Below, piece after piece: positions 6,283 through 12,635 of a stretch of 19,688 bases of DNA. Position numbers and translations under genes: made by a program. The stretch spans positions 1 to 19,688 of the forward strand of contig DATHWB010000041.1 in assembly GCA_035460965.1 (NCBI GenBank), written 5' to 3'. The notes under the pieces are model-generated. The model saw only the letters and a list, made by a program, of their open reading frames with translations, ran no database searches and had not been told where the DNA came from. The DNA is from DATHWB01 sp035460965. GTDB taxonomy: Bacteria; Actinomycetota; Acidimicrobiia; Spongiisociales; ZC4RG35. How positions within the stretch are numbered: the first letter of the stretch is position 1; every line of letters starts with the position of its first letter.

Positions 6283-7191
6283 GTGGACCGTGACCTCCTC
6301 ACCCTCGCCGACCAGCAATACGGCCTCATCACCCGAAGGCAGCTGCGTGCCCACGGCTTCGACCGGAACCGTACGGCCCGCTGGGTGAGATCCGGCAGGC
6401 TCGCCCCGGTCCAGCCGAACGTGTTCGCGCTGGCCGGGAGTACCGCGGGGCCCCACCGCGACCTCCTGGCGAAGGTCCTCGAGACCGGGACCGACGCAAC
6501 CGCCTCCCACACGACCGCGGCCTGGCTGTGGGGCATCGCCGGATTCCGCCGCGACCCGGTCCACATCGTGGTCTCGCGTCAGAGCCGGCATCACCACCAT
6601 CTCCCGTGGGCGGTCCATCAGTTCACGGGAATACTGGACGCCTACCAGCGAACTGTTCACCGCATCCCCACCACGTCGCCGGCACTCACGATGCTCCACC
6701 TCGCCCAGGTCGTCGGACCACAGCGACTCGACCAGGCCATCGACAACGCGTGGAGCCTCGGACTCCTCAGCGGTGAGGACCTCGCACGACTCGACGAGGA
6801 CCTGGCGATCCAGGGGCGGAACGGGATCGCTGCACTGCGCGAAGCCGCCCGGAAGCGCGGCCCTGACTGGGTTCCCCCGCAGTCGAACATCGAGTCTCGG
6901 TTCATGTCGCTGCTCGGCCCCACCGGTGACGAGTTCGAGCGGCAAGTCCCGATCACCGGCTCCGGATGGAACGCCAGGGTCGACTTTCTGCACCGCGCGT
7001 CCCGCACCGTCGTCGAGATCCAGTCCGAGCGGTATCACACGTCGCTGACGGACCGGGAGTCGGACCGACGGCGGCGCGAACGGCTGGAGGAAGCGGGCTA
7101 CCGGGTGATGGAAGTCTGGGACGACGAGCTCTTCGCCGCACCGGAACTGGCGCTCGACCGGATACTGACTGCGATACGATCCGCCGCATGA
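6283..7191 (+). CDS. AbiEi-type N-terminal domain plus DUF559 (PD-(D/E)XK-like) protein
   Basis: The protein has 302 residues from GTG 6283, the first usable start; a weak CATCGT box lies 8 nt upstream. Residues 3-50 (LTLADQQYGLITRRQLRAHG ... GRLAPVQPNVFALAG) match the winged-helix N-terminus of AbiEi-type antitoxins. Residues about 200-300 resemble DUF559/Vsr-like endonuclease folds: IESRF (E204), ARVDFLH (D234), VVEIQSERYH (E245, Q247), then a helix and GYRVMEVWDDELF. The usual catalytic lysine or acidic equivalent in E-x-K/D is Q here, so activity is uncertain. Family knowledge: AbiEi-DUF559 proteins occur in many copies in actinobacteria, with no settled function; AbiEi antitoxins bind inverted repeats to repress their own operon. 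No AbiEii-type toxin is adjacent. The gene fills the inverted-repeat-bounded island and ends 11 nt before the right repeat. DNA binding to the island palindromes is inference. Confidence 0.8.
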   Translation: MDRDLLTLADQQYGLITRRQLRAHGFDRNRTARWVRSGRLAPVQPNVFALAGSTAGPHRDLLAKVLETGTDATASHTTAAWLWGIAGFRRDPVHIVVSRQSRHHHHLPWAVHQFTGILDAYQRTVHRIPTTSPALTMLHLAQVVGPQRLDQAIDNAWSLGLLSGEDLARLDEDLAIQGRNGIAALREAARKRGPDWVPPQSNIESRFMSLLGPTGDEFERQVPITGSGWNARVDFLHRASRTVVEIQSERYHTSLTDRESDRRRRERLEEAGYRVMEVWDDELFAAPELALDRILTAIRSAA

Positions 7192-7202
7192 GCTTCTCTC
7201 CA

Positions 7203-7241
7203 TCTAGACGCGTCATTTCTGACGCGCTGGTTCGCTAAAAA
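7203..7241 (-). repeat. Right 39-bp terminal inverted repeat
   Basis: This is the inverted copy of 6066-6104 (37 of 39 identical). It carries the palindrome CGCGTCA-TTTC-TGACGCG (7209-7226) and ends on the A of the ATG of the DUF4097 gene. It begins 12 nt after the nuclease-like gene's stop codon. Confidence 0.85.
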
Positions 7242-7990
7242 TGGTCGCTACTCCGGGCCGGTCCGGGGCGAGGCGGGGGTTGGCGGTGGTGGCGGGGGTG
7301 TTGCTCGTCGCCGTCGGAGCGGTGGCGTTGCTGTGGAACCTCGGGAGGAGTACCACCAGTACGTCCGCCGAGTTCCCCGAGCCCGTGGACCGAGTCGTCA
7401 TCGATGCCGAAGGCGGCGTCGTGCTCACCGCCGGTGAGATCGCCGGCGCCCGGGTGGAGGCGGAATGGCTCATCCGCTCCCCCGACGTCTCCATCACGCT
7501 CGAAGGCTCGACGATGCGGATCGTCGCCCGGTGCGGATTCCCCGCCATCGCCTGTCGAAACCGGGTCGACGCCACGGCACCCGCCGACGCCGCCGTCGAG
7601 GTCGTCACCTCGGCGGGCACCGTGCGGGTGGCGGGCTTCCGTTCCGGCATCGACCTCACCACCTCCGCCGGCGACGTGCGGCTGACCGACATCGTCGGAG
7701 ACGCGGTGCTGCGCAGCTCGGCCGGCAGCATCGAGGGGGACATCACCGACGGGAACGTCGATGCCGAAACGTCCGCCGGACGAATCAGCCTCGAGATCCG
7801 GGGAACGTTCACCGACGTCTCCGCCATCACGAGCGCAGGAAGCATCACCCTGACCCTCCCCGACGGCGTCTACCGGGTCGACACCGCGACGTCGGCAGGC
7901 TCGGTGACGGTCGAGGTGCCCACCGACCCCGCCTCCGACATCAGGGTCACGGCCCGCACCAGCGCCGGCAGCATCACGATCAGGAACTGA
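7241..7990 (+). CDS. Membrane-anchored DUF4097-type beta-repeat protein
   Basis: This 249-residue protein has a short basic N-terminus, one hydrophobic helix (about 13-32) and an extracytoplasmic repeat domain. Seven [TS]-SAG-x-[IV] turns recur at residues 124, 142, 160, 178, 198, 218 and 241, an 18-20 residue period typical of DUF4097/putative-adhesin repeats that stack as a right-handed beta-solenoid. Two cysteines (C98, C105) could form a disulfide outside the cell. Members often sit near envelope-stress genes, but the molecular function is not known. The ATG at 7241 overlaps the last base of the right inverted repeat and has no Shine-Dalgarno or obvious -10; the true start might be a GTG just downstream, and the original promoter may have been displaced by the island. 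Confidence 0.8.
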   Translation: MVATPGRSGARRGLAVVAGVLLVAVGAVALLWNLGRSTTSTSAEFPEPVDRVVIDAEGGVVLTAGEIAGARVEAEWLIRSPDVSITLEGSTMRIVARCGFPAIACRNRVDATAPADAAVEVVTSAGTVRVAGFRSGIDLTTSAGDVRLTDIVGDAVLRSSAGSIEGDITDGNVDAETSAGRISLEIRGTFTDVSAITSAGSITLTLPDGVYRVDTATSAGSVTVEVPTDPASDIRVTARTSAGSITIRN

Positions 7991-7995
7991 TACGA

Positions 7996-8014
7996 CCAGG
8001 GCGGAACCGCCTGG
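7996..8014. terminator. Short hairpin between convergent DUF4097 and ygfZ genes
   Basis: CCAGGGCGG and CCGCCTGG pair with one bulged G around GAAC. It begins 5 nt after the DUF4097 stop. No T-run follows, so its terminator role is tentative. The rest of 7991-8094 holds further short inverted repeats (for example CCCAGG-T-CCTGGG at 8060-8072) and no ORF. Confidence 0.35.
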
Positions 8015-8094
8015 ACCCGAAACCACCAGGGCCACGAACCGCCAGGGAAAGCCGAGACCCCCAGGTCCTGGGCGGAGAGGGACCGAGCGCCCGG

Positions 8095-9015
8095 TCAGGG
8101 ACCGAGGAACGGGAGTTCGCGCACGACGGCCGGCACCGATCCGCCCTCCCAGCGGATCTCCACCTCGTCGCCAGGCGCGGCCTCGTGACGCAGCAGACCG
8201 AGCGCGATGGGGGCACCCACGAACACCGACTCCGTCACCGACGTGATCGGCCCCGCCTCGCGATCGCCCGCCCACACCACGGCACCCTCCGGCGGGATCA
8301 CGTTGCGTGTCACCGCCACCCCTCGCAGGTGACGGTTCACCCGTCCGCGCGAGTCGATTCGGGCCACCAGTTCCTGGCCCAGGTAACAGCCCTTGGTGAA
8401 GGACACCGCCTCCGGAACTAGCCCCGACTCCTGGGGGATGGTCGACTCGTCCACGTCCCGACCCATGACCGGCTCACCCGATTCGACCCGGGCAGCGGTC
8501 ATCGCCAACTCGCCTGCCGGGGTGACGTCACCGACGTCGAGATCCCCGGCGACCAGCACGCGATCGACGTCGCGGGTGGGGATGGGAGCCGTCACCACGC
8601 CCTCCCGCTCGCTCCACCGGTCGCCGGTGTCCGTCACCTCCCTGGCACGTGGGCCCCACAACACCCGGACCGGACGATCGTCGGTCCGGACCTCGGCTTT
8701 GACCCGGATCCGGTAGTAGTTCAGGCGTTCCGCCACGTGGGCGCCGAGCCCGGCATCGACCACCACACCCACCCGCTCGGGATCGCGCAGCAGCCACAGC
8801 AGCGCCTCCAGCTTGCCCTGCGGGGCGAGGAGAAACGAGCGCCGCACCTCGCCCGGCTGCATCTGCTCGACGTCCTGACTGAGGATCCCCTGCAGGAACC
8901 CGGCCGCCCCGGGACCGTCCACCCACACGAGGTCGTGGCCCCCGGACACCGAAGCCACGTCCTGGCGAATCGCCCGGTGCTCCGCCACCACGTCTCCGTA
9001 ACTGGCAGGCCTCAT
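8095..9015 (-). CDS. ygfZ: YgfZ/GcvT-type folate-binding protein
   Basis: This 306-residue protein has the YgfZ signature KGCYLGQE at 208-215 (C210), followed by VARIDSRGRVNRHLRGV. The N-terminal half (VWVDGPGAAGFLQGILSQDV ... LLAPQGKLEALLWLL) shows the GcvT-like folate-binding fold. Family knowledge: YgfZ uses tetrahydrofolate and supports assembly or repair of some Fe-S enzymes, including the tRNA-modifying enzyme MiaB; it is not the glycine-cleavage T protein. The ATG at 9015 was chosen because it overlaps the trpE stop by four bases (ATGA) and follows a near-complete Shine-Dalgarno; the longer open frame to 9132 is a shadow of trpE. It is translationally coupled to trpE, an uncommon partner. 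Confidence 0.9.
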   Translation of the reverse strand: MRPASYGDVVAEHRAIRQDVASVSGGHDLVWVDGPGAAGFLQGILSQDVEQMQPGEVRRSFLLAPQGKLEALLWLLRDPERVGVVVDAGLGAHVAERLNYYRIRVKAEVRTDDRPVRVLWGPRAREVTDTGDRWSEREGVVTAPIPTRDVDRVLVAGDLDVGDVTPAGELAMTAARVESGEPVMGRDVDESTIPQESGLVPEAVSFTKGCYLGQELVARIDSRGRVNRHLRGVAVTRNVIPPEGAVVWAGDREAGPITSVTESVFVGAPIALGLLRHEAAPGDEVEIRWEGGSVPAVVRELPFLGP

Positions 9016-10475
9016 CCGATCACCTCCGCCCGGGCGATCGCCTGCAGCGCCGCCCGCGCCTTGTCCATCGTCTCGTCGAACTCGGCGGCCGGGTCGGAGT
9101 CGGCGACGATTCCCGCCCCCGCCTGCACCCATGCCCTCCCGTTCGACGTCACCACCGTACGAAGGCAGATGGCGGTGTCGACATTCCCGGAGAAGTCGAG
9201 ATAGCCGACCGCCCCCGCATACGGCCCGCGCGCCACCGGCTCCAGCTCGTCGATAATCTCCATCGCCCGCACCTTGGGGGCACCCGACACGGTGCCGTGC
9301 GGGAACGTGGCCCGGATCACGTCGACCGGTCCCACTCCCGGCCGCAAGTCGCCCGACACGCCCGAGACGATGTGCATGACGTGGCTGTAGCGCTCGATCA
9401 CCATCAGATCGTCGACGCTGACGGTGCCGAACTCACACACCCGACCGAGATCGTTGCGCGCCAGGTCCACGAGCATCACATGCTCCGCCCGCTCCTTGGG
9501 ATCCTCCAGCAGCTCCGCCTCCAATCGACGATCGTCCTCCTCGGAGGCCCCGCGCGGGCGCGTTCCGGCAATGGGGCGCGAGTAGGCGACGCCGTCCCGC
9601 ACCCTGGTCATGATCTCGGGTGAAGCCCCGATCACCGCCACCTCCGGATCACGAACGAAGAACAGGAACGGAGAGGGGTTGATCAACCGCAGCGCCCGGT
9701 AGATGGCGAACGGATCCCCTTCGTAGTCGGCGGCCAGACGCTGGCTGATGACGATCTGGAAAGCGTCACCGGCCACGATGTGCTCCTTGGCCACTTCGAC
9801 GGCATGCTCGAAGGTCTCCCGCCGAAAGTTCGAGGAGAAAGGCAACTCCGGCGAATCGGCGCGCAGCGGCCGCGCCTCGTATCTGGTCGGCTCGCCCAGC
9901 CGGGCGACGTCGGCCCGCAGGGCGGCGACCGCCTCGTGGTACTGCGCTTCGGGATCGTCGCCGACGAACACGTTGCGGATCAGCACGATCGAGTGACTGA
10001 ACCGATCCATCGCCGCCAACGCCCCGACGAACTGCCACACCTGCTCCGGGAGATCCCGGTCGTCCGGCGGGCGGTTCGGCAGCTTCTCCACGTATCGGAC
10101 GACGTCATACCCCAGGTACCCCACCGCCCCCGAGTGCAACGGCGGGAGCCCGGGAAGATCCGGGGTGCTGTAGCGACCGATCAGCTCTTCGAGGACCTCC
10201 AGCGGATCCCCGGCCGGCAACTCCACCTGGACCGGCCCGTCCACCGTCGAGACCCCCTGCCGGCTCCGCAGCGTGAAAGCCGGATCCCATCCCAGGAACG
10301 ACCACCGCGCCCACCGCTCACCGCCCTCCACCGACTCGAGGAGAAACCCGGGATCGGATCCGACGAGCTTCTCGAAAGCGGTCACGGGGGTCTCGCGATC
10401 CGCCAACACTTCGAGGCTGATCGGAACCACCGGGTGGGACCGTGCGAGTTCCAGGAACGTGGGGAGATCGACCAT
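9012..10475 (-). CDS. trpE: Anthranilate synthase component I
   Basis: This 487-residue chorismate-binding enzyme converts chorismate and ammonia to anthranilate, with TrpG supplying ammonia; trpG is not in the window. LLES at 45-48 followed by SVEGGERWARWSFLG is the tryptophan feedback site. The catalytic half shows GASPEIMTRV, RPIAGTRPRG, DLARNDLGRV, VMHIVSGVSG, ATFPHGTVSGAPKVRAMEII, GPYAGAVGYLDFSGN and DTAICLRTVV, as expected for TrpE rather than PabB or a salicylate synthase. The ATG has a -10 box (TAGCCT) 8 nt upstream, starting 7 nt after the ccdA stop, so it probably has its own leaderless promoter. It lies about 4.6 kb from trpCFBA and is coupled downstream to ygfZ. Confidence 0.96.
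   Translation of the reverse strand: MVDLPTFLELARSHPVVPISLEVLADRETPVTAFEKLVGSDPGFLLESVEGGERWARWSFLGWDPAFTLRSRQGVSTVDGPVQVELPAGDPLEVLEELIGRYSTPDLPGLPPLHSGAVGYLGYDVVRYVEKLPNRPPDDRDLPEQVWQFVGALAAMDRFSHSIVLIRNVFVGDDPEAQYHEAVAALRADVARLGEPTRYEARPLRADSPELPFSSNFRRETFEHAVEVAKEHIVAGDAFQIVISQRLAADYEGDPFAIYRALRLINPSPFLFFVRDPEVAVIGASPEIMTRVRDGVAYSRPIAGTRPRGASEEDDRRLEAELLEDPKERAEHVMLVDLARNDLGRVCEFGTVSVDDLMVIERYSHVMHIVSGVSGDLRPGVGPVDVIRATFPHGTVSGAPKVRAMEIIDELEPVARGPYAGAVGYLDFSGNVDTAICLRTVVTSNGRAWVQAGAGIVADSDPAAEFDETMDKARAALQAIARAEVIG
9019..9027 (-). promoter_or_regulatory. Strong ribosome binding site of ygfZ
   Basis: Read on the minus strand, GGAGGTGAT lies 3 nt before the ATG and within the end of trpE. 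It fixes the start of ygfZ and is the strongest Shine-Dalgarno I noticed, in contrast to the leaderless starts elsewhere in the window. Confidence 0.7.
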
Positions 10476-10483
10476 CGATCACG

Positions 10484-10489
10484 AGGCTA
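10484..10489 (-). promoter_or_regulatory. -10 box of trpE (TAGCCT)
   Basis: On the minus strand TAGCCT is followed by 8 nt and then the trpE ATG; it lies in the 21-nt gap after ccdA. This gives trpE a possible promoter separate from ccdA. Confidence 0.45.
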
Positions 10490-10496
10490 AACCCGG

Positions 10497-11273
10497 TCAG
10501 ATGGAGGCGAGTTCCTCCAGGAACGGCACCGCCACGAACACCTCGACGAAGAACGACGCCAGGCGCGAGACGTTGTTGGTGAAGAGCAACACGCCGAAGA
10601 CGACCATCACCGCCCCCGACACGATGTTGATCGGTCGCATCCACCGGCGCATCGACTTCAGCGCGCCGAACGCCCGCCGCAGTCCGAGACCCGTCAGCAC
10701 GAACGGCACACCCAGTCCCATCGAGAAGACGAACAGCAGCGCCATGCCCTGGACCACGGTGTCCCGCGTGGCGGCGATCGTGAGCACCCCGGCCAGGATC
10801 GGTCCGATGCAGGCGGTCCAGCCGAAACCGAACGCCGCCCCCATGATCGGCGGGGCCAGCGCCCCCAGTCGCGAAGGGCGAACGTCCAACCGGCGCTCGC
10901 GGGACAGCACACCGAAGATCCCACGGTCGGTGAACGCCATCCCGATCATGAGGACGCCGAATCCGACGACGAGCGCACCCGCGATCCGCCCCGTGAGCGT
11001 CTGGTTGCGGTTCAGGACCCCGGCGATCGACGTGGCGAAGGCACCCGTGGCCACGAACACGACGGTGAAACCGAGCACGAACAGACCCGTCACCCGCAGC
11101 ATCCGCAGCCGGGAGGCGTCCCCCGCCTGCAGGTCCGCCACCGAGTACCCCGACATCAGACCCAGGTAGCCGGGCACCAGCGGGAGCACGCACGGGCTGA
11201 GGAAGGCGAGGACCCCGCCACCGAACGCGAACATGGCCTGCGCCAGGAATCCAAGGGAGGCGAAGTCGTCCAT
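10497..11273 (-). CDS. ccdA: CcdA/DsbD-type thiol-disulfide transmembrane protein
   Basis: This 258-residue protein has about six hydrophobic segments and the paired cysteines of the CcdA/DsbD transmembrane family: C28 in LSPCVLPLVPGYL and C155 in GWTACIGPILAGVL, two motifs in pseudo-symmetric halves. It carries reducing equivalents from cytoplasmic thioredoxin across the membrane, typically to keep apocytochrome c haem-binding cysteines or extracytoplasmic thioredoxin-like proteins reduced. No ccsA, resB or thioredoxin-like gene is next to it. The ATG has GAGG four bases upstream. It is followed by trpE after 21 nt, so the two may share a transcript. CcdA is favoured over full DsbD because the periplasmic and thioredoxin domains are absent. 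Confidence 0.9.
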   Translation of the reverse strand: MDDFASLGFLAQAMFAFGGGVLAFLSPCVLPLVPGYLGLMSGYSVADLQAGDASRLRMLRVTGLFVLGFTVVFVATGAFATSIAGVLNRNQTLTGRIAGALVVGFGVLMIGMAFTDRGIFGVLSRERRLDVRPSRLGALAPPIMGAAFGFGWTACIGPILAGVLTIAATRDTVVQGMALLFVFSMGLGVPFVLTGLGLRRAFGALKSMRRWMRPINIVSGAVMVVFGVLLFTNNVSRLASFFVEVFVAVPFLEELASI

Positions 11274-11384
11274 CGCGCCTCATGATCGCAGCGTTGCGGT
11301 CGATAACGGACAGCGTGACTCGCGAGTTTCGAGAACCGTCACCGTCGGTGTCCTTGTCGACACGGCGACGGGAATGACCGGTCG

Positions 11385-11390
11385 TAGGGT
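11385..11390 (+). promoter_or_regulatory. -10 box of the MFS gene (TAGGGT)
   Basis: TAGGGT lies exactly 6 nt before the GTG at 11397, predicting a leaderless transcript. The ccdA/MFS divergent gap (11274-11396) also holds small inverted repeats such as GTGTC/GACAC (11349-11364), with no clear operator. Confidence 0.45.
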
Positions 11391-11396
11391 GGCGAC

Positions 11397-12635
11397 GTGA
11401 AGCGGCTGCTGGCGGTGCTCTTTCCCTTCGGCAAGTACGACCCGCGCGCCCGTCATCTCGTCTTTCTCATGTGGCTGGTGGGAGTACTCGCCTCCTTCGC
11501 TTCCTCCCACGCCTCGTCGACGATCCCCTTCTCCAGGGTCTCCCTCGGGCTGACCGAAGGGGACATGAGCCTGGTCCTGGCGGTTGCCCGCTTCGCCGGG
11601 ATCGGAGCGCTGCTGTTCTCCTGGTGGGGCGACAAGGCGGGGCGGCGTCGCCCGTTCCTGGTGGCCTTCGCCCTCCTGATCGTGGCCACCGCCGCCACCG
11701 CCGGGGCCGACACCGGCTGGCAGTTCGCCACCCTCCAGGCGGTGAGCCGGGCGGCCGCCGCCGCCCTCGGAACCCTGGCGGTGGTGCTGGTCGCCGAGCA
11801 GGTCGCCCCCGACATCCGGGCGTTCTCCATCAGCCTCTACGGAGCCGGGGGAAGCTTCGGAGCCGGTCTCGGCCTCCTCGCCCTCCCACTCGCCGAGGTC
11901 GGCCCCAACGGGTGGAGGGGCCTCTTCGCCCTCGGTGCCGTCGGCCTGGCGGCTCTCCCGCTCCTCATCCGCGGGATCGAGGAGAGCCCCGTCTTCGAGG
12001 TGGAAGACCCGAACGCGCTGATCCGCACCGCTCCCCTGCGCGATCTCCTGCACTCCGACTACTCGGGCCGCCTGTACCTGACCAGCGCCATCAACTTCCT
12101 GGTCAACGTCTTCATCGCGGTGACCCTGGCCTTCTCGATCGAACGACTTGTGGGCGACATCGGGCTCTCCACCACCACCGCGGTCCTGCTCAGCCTCTTC
12201 GGCGGCACGGCGGGAGCGGCCGGGTTCTTCCTCGGCGGGCGGCTGGCCGACACTATCGGGCGTCGACCCACGACGGTGCTCTCGCTGGCGCTGGTCCTCG
12301 TCGGAGGGCTGGTCCTCTACTGGACGGAGACGATGCCGCTGCTCGCCACCGGCATCACCGTCGGGACTTTCGGTTCGTTCGCCTTCGTCCCCTCCGCCGC
12401 CAGCCATCGGACCGAGCTCTTCCCCACCGCCTTCCGGACGACCGCCAACGCCGCCGGTTCCTACATGGGAATGGTGGGGTCGGCGGTCGGCCTCCTGGTC
12501 GGGCGTTTCACGATCGACCCGTTCGGCCTGTCCCAGACCGTGACGATCCTCGGAGTGGGGATCCTGGGAGGGGTCGCCCTGACGCTCCGCCTGCCCGAGA
12601 CCCGGGGTCAGGAACTGACGACCGTCGGCCGGTAG
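11397..12635 (+). CDS. Major facilitator superfamily permease
   Basis: This 412-residue protein has about 12 hydrophobic segments. The MFS motif A loop appears in both halves: WWGDKAGRRRPF near 79-90 and GRLADTIGRRP in the second half, consistent with sugar-porter or metabolite-proton symporter branches. A charged central loop (EESPVFEVEDPNALIRTAPL) separates the two bundles; EESP at that place is typical of the metabolite:H+ symporter/sugar-porter group. The substrate cannot be read from sequence. Translation starts at GTG 11397, set by the -10 box 6 nt upstream; there is no Shine-Dalgarno. Its last 28 bases overlap the end of the convergent MATE gene. Confidence 0.88.
   Translation: MKRLLAVLFPFGKYDPRARHLVFLMWLVGVLASFASSHASSTIPFSRVSLGLTEGDMSLVLAVARFAGIGALLFSWWGDKAGRRRPFLVAFALLIVATAATAGADTGWQFATLQAVSRAAAAALGTLAVVLVAEQVAPDIRAFSISLYGAGGSFGAGLGLLALPLAEVGPNGWRGLFALGAVGLAALPLLIRGIEESPVFEVEDPNALIRTAPLRDLLHSDYSGRLYLTSAINFLVNVFIAVTLAFSIERLVGDIGLSTTTAVLLSLFGGTAGAAGFFLGGRLADTIGRRPTTVLSLALVLVGGLVLYWTETMPLLATGITVGTFGSFAFVPSAASHRTELFPTAFRTTANAAGSYMGMVGSAVGLLVGRFTIDPFGLSQTVTILGVGILGGVALTLRLPETRGQELTTVGR

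Larger units (their letters stand above)
6066..7241. mobile_element. Putative single-gene mobile or BIME-like island bounded by inverted repeats
   Basis: The segment is framed by 39-bp inverted repeats (6066-6104 and 7203-7241) that match at 37 positions. Inside are one gene with an AbiEi-like N-terminus and DUF559-like C-terminus, and a 50-nt near-perfect hairpin. No transposase-like gene is present and I see no target-site duplication outside the repeats. It could be a non-autonomous mobile element, a REP/BIME-like cassette, or a gene flanked by two copies of a dispersed palindromic repeat. Mobility is inference. Confidence 0.5.

Noticed and set aside
8095..9015. Glycine cleavage T protein (gcvT)
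   Set aside because: The KGCYLGQE motif and about 306-residue length mark the YgfZ branch; no gcvH or gcvP is nearby.
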